A model generated the notes under the pieces. The model saw only the letters and a program-made list of their open reading frames with translations. It did not search any database and was not told where the DNA came from. Source: an uncultured Desulfobacteraceae bacterium (GTDB lineage: Bacteria > Desulfobacterota > Desulfobacteria > Desulfobacterales > UBA5852). Taken from it: 64,000 bases of DNA. A program made the translations under genes and the position numbers. The DNA lies in the NCBI GenBank assembly GCA_913060875.1, contig CAJXSL010000001.1, positions 1 through 64,000 of the forward strand, given 5' to 3'. This document shows positions 36,787 through 44,906 of the stretch, piece after piece (position 1 is the stretch's first letter; the number at the start of each line of letters is the position of its first letter).

Positions 36787-37476
36787 ATGCCGACAGGTTT
36801 ATTTTTGCTCCGTAAGATTTTTTTTGGGGGCGTTATTCTGATGTGCATGGTGATGACGGGCGTTGCCGTGGCCCAGGACGAAGGCACGGCGCCCCTTGAT
36901 CCTTTGGTCGACCAGGTTCTTACCGGTGTGGAAAACCGCTATGCCAGTTCGGCCTTTTCCGCCCGTTTCACGATTGAATCGACCCTCACGGCCATGCAGG
37001 TCACGGATACGGCCACCGGCCGTCTGCTGGTGAAATATCCCGGAAAAATGCGCTGGGAATACGAAGAGCCCGATCCCATGCTGTTTGTCACCGACGGCGA
37101 GACCTTGTGGATGTATCAACCCCAGGAGCGCCAGGTCACCAAGGGGCAGGCGGCCGAGGTGCTGGGGGGTAGCCAGGGGGCCAGTTTTCTGTCGGACGTT
37201 CGCCTGCTGCGTAAGCAATTTCGGATCGAGTTGGACCCCAACGGCAGCCAGGAACTGGCCCGGCTCAAACTGACCCCGCGGGAGGAGGCTTTCGACATCG
37301 CCTCCATCACCATGACCATTGTTCGGGCAACCCACGATATTATCGAAGTCGTGACCACCAATGTCTATGAGGACACGACCCGTATCGTCTTTCACGATAT
37401 CGCCTTCCAGCAGTCGTTTGCCGACGAGCTGTTCCAGTTCGAAATACCGGAGGGGACGGACGTTTTACAGTTTTAA
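36787..37476 (+). CDS. LolA-like outer membrane lipoprotein carrier
   Basis: 229 residues from ATG 36787. A signal peptide ends at VAVAQ (about residue 29). The mature domain has the LolA half-barrel pattern: FSARFTIESTL, GRLLVKYPGKMRWEY, LFVTDGETLWMYQP and LTPRE. LolA ferries lipoproteins across the periplasm from LolCDE to the outer membrane. The canonical position next to ftsK or lolB is not seen here, so it could be a LolA-fold relative (DUF4292/LolA_like). Confidence 0.82.
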   Translation: MPTGLFLLRKIFFGGVILMCMVMTGVAVAQDEGTAPLDPLVDQVLTGVENRYASSAFSARFTIESTLTAMQVTDTATGRLLVKYPGKMRWEYEEPDPMLFVTDGETLWMYQPQERQVTKGQAAEVLGGSQGASFLSDVRLLRKQFRIELDPNGSQELARLKLTPREEAFDIASITMTIVRATHDIIEVVTTNVYEDTTRIVFHDIAFQQSFADELFQFEIPEGTDVLQF

Positions 37477-37488
37477 AGTGTGTTATCT

Positions 37489-37541
37489 GTCATTCCGGAT
37501 CCCGGATCGGCATCCGGGACAGGCTTTGATCCGGAATCTCT
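37489..37541. repeat. Partial GTCATTCCGG element, rearranged
   Basis: It starts like the other copies (ATCTGTCATTCCGGA) and regains TGATCCGGAATCTCTA, but about 28 bases with their own hairpin (ATCCCGGAT...ATCCGGGA) are inserted between. The right half is absent. It lies in the leader of nadA. Confidence 0.65.
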
Positions 37542-37595
37542 AGATTTTTGCCTCTTGTTTTGTGTACAGGAAATTTTTGTAGGAGACGGAATGCC

Positions 37596-38492
37596 ATGCA
37601 AGATCAAATTCGTTCCTTGCTGAAGAAACGCCGGGGGATCCTCCTGGCGCACAACTACCAGCCCCGGGAGATCCAGGATGTGGCCGATGTGTGCGGCGAT
37701 TCCCTGGAACTCAGCATCCAGGCCGCCAAGACCGACGCGGAAGTGATTGTTTTCTGCGGCGTCCACTTCATGGCCGAAACAGCCTCCATCCTTTCGCCGG
37801 ACAAGACCGTTCTCCTGCCCCGCACGGATGCGGGCTGCCCCATGGCGGACATGGTAACCCCGGAAGCGCTCAGCAAAAGAAAGGCCGAGCTGCCGTCCGT
37901 ACCGGTGGTGACCTATGTCAACTCCACCGCCGAGGTCAAAGCCCTTTCCACGATTTGCTGCACTTCGGCCAATGCCCTGGAAGTTGTGGAAAGCCTGGAG
38001 GACGAAGAGGTGCTCATGGTGCCGGACCGCAACCTGGCCCTGAACACCGCCGCCCGCAGCAGCAAAAAAGTGCATACCTGGGAAGGACACTGCCCGTTCC
38101 ACAACCTGCTCACGGTGGGCGAGGTCGAGAGTGCCAAAAACCGCTATCCCGAAGCGGTTTTCATGGCCCATCCCGAATGCCCGCCGGAGGTGGTGGCCCT
38201 GGCGGATGTGGCGGTCAGCACCTCGGGCATGATCCGATACGCCCGGCAGTCGGAGGCCCAAGCCTTTATCGTGGGTACCGAGGTGGGCATGCGCTACCCT
38301 CTGGAAAAGGCCTGCCCGGGCAAGACCTTTCATATGGTCTCACCGCGCATGCTTTGCGAAGACATGAAGAAAATCACCCTGGCGGATATCGTGAATTGCC
38401 TGGAAACTTTAGACGGGGAGGTCAAGGTGCCGGAGGCGGTTCGCAAGCCGGCGCTCAAGGCGGTGGAGCGGATGATTGCGTTGGCACTCTAA
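37596..38492 (+). CDS. nadA: Quinolinate synthase NadA
   Basis: 298 residues from ATG 37596, which follows AGGAGACGG. It condenses iminoaspartate with dihydroxyacetone phosphate to quinolinate in NAD synthesis, using an oxygen-sensitive 4Fe-4S cluster. The three cluster cysteines are at 81 (AGCPMA), 166 (GHCPFH) and 254 (MLCEDM), the spacing known for NadA. The substrate motifs LLAHNYQ, YVNSTAEVKA and STSGM are present. No nadB or nadC gene adjoins. Confidence 0.96.
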   Translation: MQDQIRSLLKKRRGILLAHNYQPREIQDVADVCGDSLELSIQAAKTDAEVIVFCGVHFMAETASILSPDKTVLLPRTDAGCPMADMVTPEALSKRKAELPSVPVVTYVNSTAEVKALSTICCTSANALEVVESLEDEEVLMVPDRNLALNTAARSSKKVHTWEGHCPFHNLLTVGEVESAKNRYPEAVFMAHPECPPEVVALADVAVSTSGMIRYARQSEAQAFIVGTEVGMRYPLEKACPGKTFHMVSPRMLCEDMKKITLADIVNCLETLDGEVKVPEAVRKPALKAVERMIALAL

Positions 38493-38830
38493 GTTTTTGC
38501 TCTTCCCCGATTTAAGGGAAAAAACGACAAGGCGTCAGGAGCCAGGAGACAGAATTCAGGGCTCAGGAGTCAGGAGTCAGGAGTCAGAAGACAGGAGACA
38601 GAATACTAAGAAAATAGGGAATTAGAAATCAGGAAACGGCTGGTTTGGGCCTAAAAACCGGTTTCTTTGGATGCGATTTCTTTGAAGTTCCCTATTTTCT
38701 GTCTTTTCGGTTGTTGCCTCCAACCTCTATCCTCCAATCCCTGAATCCTCGACCCCTGGACCCCTCTCACAGGATTTCGCCGAGCTTCATGGAAACGTTC
38801 AGCCGTTTGTTCGGTACCTATACCGCCAAC
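38493..38830. other. Low-complexity spacer between nadA and yebC
   Basis: About 340 bases without a gene. 38531-38605 is a degenerate tandem array of a 7-mer close to CAGGAGT (three perfect adjacent copies plus variants). Inverted arms AGAAAATAGGGAA (38609-38621) and TTCCCTATTTTCT (38688-38700) flank a 66-base loop. Nothing else is recognised. Confidence 0.7.
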
Positions 38831-38868
38831 AAAAACACGGGCACCCATAACTGGGTCGCCCGCGTTTT
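38831..38868. terminator. Rho-independent terminator of the rlmE-yebC pair
   Basis: Arms AAAACACGGGC and GCCCGCGTTTT pair with one mismatch, and ACCC/GGGT extend the stem inside. On the minus strand the stem is followed by a T-run. It lies 28 bases beyond the yebC stop and may also end nadA transcription. Confidence 0.8.
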
Positions 38869-38895
38869 GTTTGCATTCGCAGGGGAGGGCTTTGT

Positions 38896-39636
38896 TCAGC
38901 CTTCTACCATGTCGTCGGGAATATCGGCGTTGGTGTAGACTTTCTGGACGTCGTCGCAGTTGTCCAGCATGTCCATGAGGCGAATCATCTGCTGGGCTTC
39001 CTTGCCTTCCAGGCTGGTGGTGTTCTGGGGCAGCATGGTGACTTCGGCGTCGATGTAGGCAATCCCGGCGGCATCGATGGCTTCCTTGACCGCTTCGAAG
39101 TCTTCGGGGGCCGTGATGACCTCGAAGTTGCTGCCGTCTTCACGGACGTCTTCAGCACCGGCCTCCAGGGCGGCTTCCATGAGTTGGTCTTCATCGATGG
39201 CTGATTTTTCGACGACCAGATAACCCTTGTTGTCGAACATCCAGGCCACGCAGCCGCCCGCGCCCAGATTGCCGCCGCATTTGGAAAAGCAGTGGCGGAT
39301 TTCGGAGACGGCCCGGTTTTTGTTGTCCGTTACGGATTCCACGAAAACCGCTGCCCCGCCGGGACCGTAGCCTTCGTAAGTGTTTTCCTCATAGTTCACG
39401 CCTTCCAGTTCGCCGGTACCCTTTTTGATGGCCCGGTCGATATTGTCCTTGGGCATATTTTCGCCCTTGGCGGCGTCCACCGCCCGGCGCAGCCGCGGGT
39501 TGGCGTTGATGTCGCCGCCGCCCATGCGGGCCGCCACGGTGATTTCCTTGATGATTTTGGTAAAGACCTTGCCGCGCCGCGCATCCTGGGCGCCCTTGCG
39601 GTGTTTGATATTAGCCCATTTGCTGTGCCCTGCCAT
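38896..39636 (-). CDS. yebC: YebC/PmpR-family regulator (TACO1 family)
   Basis: 246 residues, the usual length. The N-terminus [15 protein letters not shown] and the middle [12 protein letters not shown] and [11 protein letters not shown] segments identify the family. YebC-type proteins bind DNA as regulators in some bacteria and help ribosomes through proline stretches in others. It starts directly after the rlmE stop (TAAATG). The usual neighbour ruvC is absent. Confidence 0.96.
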   Translation of the reverse strand: MAGHSKWANIKHRKGAQDARRGKVFTKIIKEITVAARMGGGDINANPRLRRAVDAAKGENMPKDNIDRAIKKGTGELEGVNYEENTYEGYGPGGAAVFVESVTDNKNRAVSEIRHCFSKCGGNLGAGGCVAWMFDNKGYLVVEKSAIDEDQLMEAALEAGAEDVREDGSNFEVITAPEDFEAVKEAIDAAGIAYIDAEVTMLPQNTTSLEGKEAQQMIRLMDMLDNCDDVQKVYTNADIPDDMVEG

Positions 39637-40257
39637 TTAGTCCTCCTGTCGTTTCCCCTTGCCGATGATGAAAATCTCACGGCTGGCCTTGCGGCTGCTC
39701 TGGGGCTTGTAGATATGACATCGTGTAAATCGTTGTTTGACCGTATCGATAAAGGCCTGCGTGTCAGGCCCCTGGAAAATCTTGCACACGAACCGGCCGC
39801 CGTCCACCAAATGATCCATGGCAATCCCCAGGGCGCTTTCGCAGAGGTTGAACGACCGGGCGGCATCCACATCTTTATGGCCGGTGGTGGCCGGCGCCAT
39901 GTCGCTTATCACGCAATGAAACCCGCGGCCCAGCAGTGCGGTGACCTCTTCATTCAGATCGAAGATATCCGCCACCATGGCCTGGGCATGCCCGGGCAGG
40001 GCCAATTCCACCGGTTTCAGGTCCAGCCCCAGGACGTAGCCGCGCGGACCGGTTATCTCGGCTGCATATTTAAGCCAGGAGCCCGGCGCGCATCCCAAAT
40101 CGAGCACCCGGTTGCCGGGATGGATCAGCCGGTAGCGCTTCTGGATCTCCTTGAGCTTGTAGACCGATCGGGCCGGGTAGTTGTCTTTCCGGGCCTTACG
40201 GGTATAGTGATCCGCCCACTTGTTGCGGGAGCGTGATTTGGTTTTCTTTGGGGGCAT
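39637..40257 (-). CDS. rlmE: 23S rRNA 2'-O-ribose methyltransferase RlmE (FtsJ)
   Basis: 206 residues, the standard size. It methylates U2552 of 23S rRNA in E. coli using S-adenosylmethionine. The SAM motif VLDLGCAPGSWLKY, the catalytic-region SDMAPATTG and the KxFQG segment (CKIFQG) are present, giving the expected K-D-K-E tetrad. It is co-transcribed with yebC. Confidence 0.95.
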   Translation of the reverse strand: MPPKKTKSRSRNKWADHYTRKARKDNYPARSVYKLKEIQKRYRLIHPGNRVLDLGCAPGSWLKYAAEITGPRGYVLGLDLKPVELALPGHAQAMVADIFDLNEEVTALLGRGFHCVISDMAPATTGHKDVDAARSFNLCESALGIAMDHLVDGGRFVCKIFQGPDTQAFIDTVKQRFTRCHIYKPQSSRKASREIFIIGKGKRQED

Positions 40258-40410
40258 CTATATTCTATTGCTAAGAACTTGGTCCTCAAGTCCCGGTCAG
40301 ACGTTAATTCCTTGTCTTTATTTGATAAATAGCAACCCCCTATACACTCAAACGCTCCCTTAAGTCAAGGCGGCCCCCCCGGCTGTCCCCAGGGTAGGGC
40401 GATGAGGGCG

Positions 40411-41781
40411 TCAAAACAGATTTTCGAGGGCCTCCTCCACCGTGCGGACCCCGATGGTTTGGATGCCGGGAACCGTTTCCATGCGGCGGGTGTTGCCGTG
40501 GGGGATCAGGCAGCGCTGAAAGCCCATTTTGGCGGCTTCCATGGCGCGGATATCCACGTGGCCCACCGCACGGACCTCGCCGGTGAGGCCCACTTCCCCC
40601 AGAATGAGCATGTCCTCGGGCACGGCTTTGTCCATGAAACTGGAGGCAATGGCGGCCACGACGGCCAGGTCCACGGCCGGTTCATCCACTTTGACACCGC
40701 CGGCCACGTTCATGAAGACGTCCTGACCCACCAGGTGCAGGCCGAGCTTTTTTTCCATCACGGCCACCAGCAGGGCCACCCGGTGGGCGTCGAGGCCCAG
40801 GATGGTGCGCCGGGGGGTGCCGGTGCTGGTGCCGCTCACCAGGGCCTGCAATTCGAGGAGGATGGGCCGCGTTCCTTCCATGCTGGCCGTCACCGAAGAA
40901 CCGGGGGCCCCGGCCGGCCGTTCGGACAAAAACACGGCCGAGGGGTTGGCGACTTCCACCAGCCCCTGGTCGCGCATTTCAAAAACGCCGATTTCGTTGG
41001 TGGAGCCGAAGCGGTTTTTCACCGCCCGCAGCACCCGGAAGACATGGTTGCGGTCGCCTTCGAAATAGAGCACCGTGTCCACCATGTGTTCCAGCAGCCG
41101 GGGGCCGGCGATGGCGCCGTCTTTGGTCACATGGCCCACCAGCAAAACGGGAATGCCGGTTTTCTTGGCCATCAGCATGAGGCGCACCGTGGCTTCCCGC
41201 ACCTGGCTGACACTGCCCGGGGCCGAGGTCAGTTCGCTGTTGAACATGGTCTGGATGGAATCCACCACCACCACCCGGGGCTGATGATTCTCCACCATCT
41301 GGATGACGGCGTCCACGTCGATTTCCGATACCACCAGCATGTCGGTTGCTACGGTATCCAGTCGCTGGCTGCGCAGCCGGATCTGCCGGATGGATTCCTC
41401 GCCGGAAACGTACAGCACTTTGCCGTGGTGCCGGGCCAGTCCGTAAAGGGCCTGGAGCATCAGGGTGGATTTGCCGATGCCCGGATCGCCCCCGATCAGC
41501 ACCAGGCTGCCCTCCACCAGCCCGCCCCCCAGAACCCGGTCGAATTCGGCCACGGACGTTTGGCAGCGGTGTTCGGCCTCCAGGTTGACGTGGTCGATGG
41601 GCACCGGCTGGGCCGGCGTGCTGTTTCCCATGCGGCGCGAACCCGGGCCGGACGACGCCCGGGTGGATTCCACAAAGGTGTCCCACTGACGGCATTCCGG
41701 GCAGCGGCCCATCCAGCGCGGGACCTCATGCCCGCAGGATTGGCAGGTGAAGATGGTTTTCGGTTTCTTGGCAGTGGCCAT
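40411..41781 (-). CDS. radA: DNA repair protein RadA (Sms)
   Basis: 456 residues from ATG 41781; the extension to 41880 has no support. An N-terminal zinc finger (CQSCGHE ... CPECRQW) precedes a RecA-like core with Walker A GGDPGIGKST and the RadA-specific KNRFG motif. The C-terminus is a Lon-like domain without the protease serine. RadA is a branch-migration helicase in homologous recombination. Single-gene unit. Confidence 0.96.
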   Translation of the reverse strand: MATAKKPKTIFTCQSCGHEVPRWMGRCPECRQWDTFVESTRASSGPGSRRMGNSTPAQPVPIDHVNLEAEHRCQTSVAEFDRVLGGGLVEGSLVLIGGDPGIGKSTLMLQALYGLARHHGKVLYVSGEESIRQIRLRSQRLDTVATDMLVVSEIDVDAVIQMVENHQPRVVVVDSIQTMFNSELTSAPGSVSQVREATVRLMLMAKKTGIPVLLVGHVTKDGAIAGPRLLEHMVDTVLYFEGDRNHVFRVLRAVKNRFGSTNEIGVFEMRDQGLVEVANPSAVFLSERPAGAPGSSVTASMEGTRPILLELQALVSGTSTGTPRRTILGLDAHRVALLVAVMEKKLGLHLVGQDVFMNVAGGVKVDEPAVDLAVVAAIASSFMDKAVPEDMLILGEVGLTGEVRAVGHVDIRAMEAAKMGFQRCLIPHGNTRRMETVPGIQTIGVRTVEEALENLF

Positions 41782-42153
41782 GATGGGGTGTCGGTGTCCT
41801 TCCGTGGCGATTAGGGATAGCGGCAGGTCATGATTTGAGAATTCGACGGACTTATACCACGAGCCGGAAGATCGCTTCAAGATGGGGATGCGTCACGTCC
41901 AAACACAAATCCGGAAATTTTGACGGGTGGCTCCCGTTTCGCCGGCCGGGGATGGAATTTTGTCCCCCGGCTGGATTGGAAGCAGTTAATATGATAACGA
42001 TAATTTCCAGGCATGCATTTCAAGGCAATCTTTGCGGCTGATCAATCCCCAAACACGAATCCAAACACCAGCATCCGGGCTCGCCAACAGGGTGGTTTAT
42101 GATTATGGTGTTTCTCGTATGGGAAAGTGACAATTACCCCGCAATTCATACAT
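41782..42153. other. Spacer upstream of radA and the transglycosylase gene
   Basis: No gene recognised. It holds several GC-rich hairpins (for example GGCCGGGGATGG with CCCCCGGC near 41945) and then the MITE-like copy A starting at 42154. Confidence 0.5.
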
Positions 42154-42297
42154 AGTGTCCGTCCATAAATGGTAGGTTTTGGTTCCTGGCAAGGCCCGAG
42201 CGCGTTTGAAACCCGAGTAATAGCCCGCTATTGCGAGGATTGAAAACGCGCGCGAACGCCGCCAGGGGCCGAAAGATGCCATTTAGGGATGGGCACT
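42154..42297. repeat. MITE-like long palindrome, copy A
   Basis: 144 bp with inverted ends AGTGTCCGTCCATAAATGG and CCATTTAGGGATGGGCACT. The arms pair along most of the length around the tip AGTAATAGCCCGCTATTGC. It is the reverse-oriented sister of 6681-6822. Like that copy it ends 37 bases before a start codon. Confidence 0.87.
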
Positions 42298-42334
42298 ACC
42301 TAAAAGGCGCTCACTCAGGGCGAGAGAAAACACC

Positions 42335-43222
42335 ATGACAAACCAGGGCGGCAAACCCGGGCGTGTGGCATTAAAAATATTCCTCTGGGGGCTGGCGGTT
42401 TATAGCGTCGTCGGGGGCGCCTTCGCTGCGACATCAGCGGCCTCGGAATTTTTCGCCTCCTTGCAGGCCCGGCTAATCAAGGATGGATTTGACGCGGAAA
42501 CCGTTCACGCGCTATACGGCCAACCGGGCGTCGGGTTCGAAATCCGCGGGGTCGGTATGTTTTTCCGGCACAGTGAAGCCCGCCTGAATTACGACCAGTT
42601 TCTCCGGGAGCAGCGCATCCGGATGGCGCGCCAGTACATGGTCGAGCACAGTGGTGCCCTGGCCGTGGCGGAGGAGCGCTACCAGGTTTCCCGCGAAGTC
42701 ATCACGGCCATCATGCTCGTGGAGACCCAATTGGGGACCCTGGTGGGCAACCAGACCGTTTTCAATATCCTTTCCACCATGGCGGCCCTGGACGACCATG
42801 GCGTACGCAAGGCCTTTTGGAAGGAGTTACCTCAAGAGCGCCGCCTGACGCGCAAGGCTTTCGAGAAAAAAGCGGATCGCAAATCCAGCTGGGCCTATAA
42901 CGAACTCAAGGCCTTGCTGCGCTACGGACAGGCCGAAGCATTGGATCCGGTGGCCATCCGGGGGTCCTACGCCGGTGCCATGGGCTACTGCCAGTTCATG
43001 CCCAGCAATGCCCTGCGGCTCGGGGTGGACGGCAACGGGGACCAACGGGTCGACCTTTTCGACCACACCGACGCCATCGCCAGCGTGGGCAACTACCTGA
43101 AGCACCACGGCTGGAAGCCCGGCCTGACCCGCAAGCAGCAGTTCAAGGTGATTTTGAAATACAATTACAGCAAGCCATACGCCAATACGATTCTGGAAAT
43201 TGCCAAACAGTTGAAAGGTTGA
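42335..43222 (+). CDS. MltB-type lytic murein transglycosylase
   Basis: 295 residues with an N-terminal hydrophobic export signal (about residues 14-33). The catalytic Glu is in IMLVETQLGTLVGN, and the MltB family motifs TRKAFEKKADRKSSWAYNEL (key SSWAYNEL) and GSYAGAMGYCQFMPSN are clear. It cleaves peptidoglycan, leaving 1,6-anhydro ends. It lacks a C-terminal PG-binding domain. A 70-residue membrane protein follows 12 bases later. Confidence 0.92.
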   Translation: MTNQGGKPGRVALKIFLWGLAVYSVVGGAFAATSAASEFFASLQARLIKDGFDAETVHALYGQPGVGFEIRGVGMFFRHSEARLNYDQFLREQRIRMARQYMVEHSGALAVAEERYQVSREVITAIMLVETQLGTLVGNQTVFNILSTMAALDDHGVRKAFWKELPQERRLTRKAFEKKADRKSSWAYNELKALLRYGQAEALDPVAIRGSYAGAMGYCQFMPSNALRLGVDGNGDQRVDLFDHTDAIASVGNYLKHHGWKPGLTRKQQFKVILKYNYSKPYANTILEIAKQLKG

Positions 43223-43234
43223 GAAGGGTCAAGA

Positions 43235-43447
43235 ATGGATTTAAAGACGGCACTCACTTTCATCGCGGCCAGCGTGCCGTTTTTCCTGCTGACGGTCTGG
43301 GCCATCGTGGATGTTCTGACGAAAGATTTCGGCACCACCGGGCGCAAGGCCCTTTGGGCCCTCGTGGCGGCGGTTCCCTTTATCGGCGCCGTCATTTACC
43401 TGCTGATCGGCTTCCGCCAGGGCCGCAAGCCCCAGAAAGCCGGGTGA
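43235..43447 (+). CDS. Small PLDc_N-type membrane protein
   Basis: 70 residues with two helices (about 8-28 and 42-62). The signature TVWAIVDVLTKDF ... PFIGAVIYLLIGFRQGR matches the phospholipase D-nuclease N-terminal (PLDc_N) domain that also occurs alone in small membrane proteins. Probably co-transcribed with the transglycosylase. Function unknown. Confidence 0.82.
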   Translation: MDLKTALTFIAASVPFFLLTVWAIVDVLTKDFGTTGRKALWALVAAVPFIGAVIYLLIGFRQGRKPQKAG

Positions 43448-43482
43448 CACTGTGCCGGACTCAATGGGCGTGTTGAAAGCGT

Positions 43483-43511
43483 TTGACAATTTTTGAGGTT
43501 TCCGGTAAATG
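43483..43511 (+). promoter_or_regulatory. Predicted promoter of tRNA-Glu
   Basis: A consensus -35 TTGACA lies at 43483-43488, with a weak -10 (GTAAAT at 43505 or TAAATG at 43506) 16-17 bases later. The tRNA starts about 25 bases downstream. Confidence 0.55.
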
Positions 43512-43535
43512 CACCACACATTTCCGCATTGATGT

Positions 43536-43610
43536 GGTCCCATCGTCTAGCGGTTAGGACGCCGGCCTCTCACGCCGGTAACGGGGGTTCGATTCCCCCT
43601 GGGATCACCA
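43536..43610 (+). tRNA. tRNA-Glu (anticodon CTC)
   Basis: 75 bases including an encoded CCA end. Acceptor arm GGTCCCA pairs with TGGGATC (one G-T pair); the D arm is GTCTAGCGGTTAGGAC; the anticodon stem CCGGC/GCCGG holds the loop CTCTCAC with CTC at 43569-43571; the T arm is GGGGGTTCGATTCCCCC. The features match tRNA-Glu reading GAG. A lower-GC accessory region starts right after it. Confidence 0.97.
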
Positions 43611-43621
43611 CCAATAATATT

Positions 43622-43660
43622 AAAGGGTTAGCCATAATCGGGTTAACCCTTTTGTTTTTG
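43622..43660 (+). terminator. Terminator after tRNA-Glu
   Basis: AAAGGGTTA pairs with TAACCCTTT, followed by TGTTTTTG. It lies 12 bases after the tRNA 3' end. Confidence 0.82.
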
Positions 43661-43820
43661 TCGAATTGCCATACTCCACGGTATTCAATTCATAACCGGC
43701 CAGTCTTGACCTATCAACCCGGTTTTGATACTTAGCATATGTTCAAAATCACGAAATCCCTCCTTTCATAGTGTATTTGCGAAGTTCGATATACAAGATA
43801 TTGTTGCACGAAAAATATTA

Positions 43821-43857
43821 TTGATTCTAAGTCAATTTTTACTTGACTCTACGTCAA
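43821..43857 (+). promoter_or_regulatory. Twin operator upstream of the toxin-antitoxin pair
   Basis: Two 15-bp dyads, TTGATTCTAAGTCAA (43821-43835) and TTGACTCTACGTCAA (43843-43857), differ at two positions and are spaced 22 bp apart, two helical turns. The second has perfect TTGAC/GTCAA arms. They end 14 bases before the toxin start. This is the layout of an autoregulated toxin-antitoxin operon, with the downstream HTH antitoxin as likely ligand. Confidence 0.7.
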
Positions 43858-43871
43858 TCGTGCCGATAACT

Positions 43872-44159
43872 ATGAATAGAAATAAGGAACAACTCAAAGC
43901 CGTCATCCGGGATATCTCGCAGAATTATAGTATTTCTCAGACACCGCATTGCAAAAGGAGAATGTCGGAGCGATCCGTCTTTATGGATGATTTCCTTCAA
44001 GTTCTAAATTGGGGGGAAATCGCAGAGCATAATTGGAGCGAGACACATGAATGCTATGAATGCAAAGTGGTTGGCAAGGATATAGAAGGAGACGATTTAA
44101 CATTGATTATTGCAGTGGATGAAAAAAATTTCCGAATACGTTGTATCACAGTGGAGTAA
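43872..44159 (+). CDS. DUF4258-family putative toxin
   Basis: 95 residues from ATG 43872; the longer frame to 43725 runs through the operator. The sequence HCKRRMSERSVFMDDFLQVLNWGEI, cited by its key residues H-x3-RM-x-ER, plus the C-terminal DLTLIIAVDEKNFRIRCITVE strands fit the DUF4258 group, a MqsR/RelE-like fold that often pairs with MqsA antitoxins. Relatives are thought to be mRNA interferases. The gene is AT-rich compared with its surroundings, suggesting transfer. It precedes the antitoxin by 22 bases. Confidence 0.8.
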   Translation: MNRNKEQLKAVIRDISQNYSISQTPHCKRRMSERSVFMDDFLQVLNWGEIAEHNWSETHECYECKVVGKDIEGDDLTLIIAVDEKNFRIRCITVE

Positions 44160-44181
44160 TTACAAGAAATAGAGGTGTGTT

Positions 44182-44691
44182 ATGAAATGCTATAGCTGTG
44201 ATTCAGAAATGAGATCGGAAAGACGAAAATATCATTACACAGAATGTGGATTGGATAACGTTTATTTGGACAATGTTCGAGTATTCGTTTGCGATAAGTG
44301 TAATGAGGAAGAAGTATCCCTGCCTTGCGTTCCTGATTTGCACATGCTTTTAGGTAAAATCATTGTTTCTCAAAAGCAACCGCTGGATGGAAAAGAAGTT
44401 AGATTTCTTAGGAAGAATGCAGGGCTTTCTGCTACCAAACTTGCGAAAATACTTGGTGTCAGCCTTGAAACAATTTCACGCTGGGAAAATGACAAAATTA
44501 AGATAAAGAGTTCGAGTGATCGTCTTATAAGGATGGTCTACTGTGCAATAATGGACGTTCCATCGCATGAGCTAAAAAATTTGGTACAAAACAATTTCGA
44601 AGAAATAGCCGGAAATAAGATGGCTGACTTTCTGCATACTATCCAAATAGATCAATTGTTCAATGAAAACGGAATGTGCATGATGGCTTGA
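44182..44691 (+). CDS. MqsA/YgiT-type antitoxin with zinc finger and HTH
   Basis: 169 residues. The N-terminal zinc finger has CYSC and CDKC (Cys 3, 6 and about 37, 40). An XRE-type helix-turn-helix follows (about 73-128, LSATKLAKILGVSLETISRWEN). The order matches MqsA, which neutralises MqsR with its zinc domain and represses the operon with its HTH. The C-terminus extends about 40 residues beyond the usual MqsA end. Low GC, like the toxin gene. Confidence 0.88.
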   Translation: MKCYSCDSEMRSERRKYHYTECGLDNVYLDNVRVFVCDKCNEEEVSLPCVPDLHMLLGKIIVSQKQPLDGKEVRFLRKNAGLSATKLAKILGVSLETISRWENDKIKIKSSSDRLIRMVYCAIMDVPSHELKNLVQNNFEEIAGNKMADFLHTIQIDQLFNENGMCMMA

Positions 44692-44906
44692 TCGAACACG
44701 ACAAACTGCTCAAATTTGTTTACCCTTATTAGTCTCATTCTCTAAAAAGGTAGCCCAGGCACCGCCCAGTCCGCAGAAATCCGATTATACAGGCCTATCC
44801 GGCCACATCACCAATGGGGTCAATGAAAGGGTGCAAGTCTACATTTGGCCTTACGCCTTATCCTGTCCTGAGTTCCACCCGTTATCTGTTATCCAGTCAA
44901 AGTATA

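Noticed and set aside
37477-37595. Riboswitch in the nadA leader
   Set aside because: The only structure is the partial repeat element; no NAD-riboswitch or NiaR-type pattern is recognised.
38531-38605. Possible CRISPR array
   Set aside because: Units are about 7 bases with no spacers; it is a simple tandem repeat, and no cas gene is present.
43611-44691. Integrated prophage or genomic island at tRNA-Glu
   Set aside because: No integrase, phage gene or duplicated tRNA end is visible; only the base composition shift is supported.
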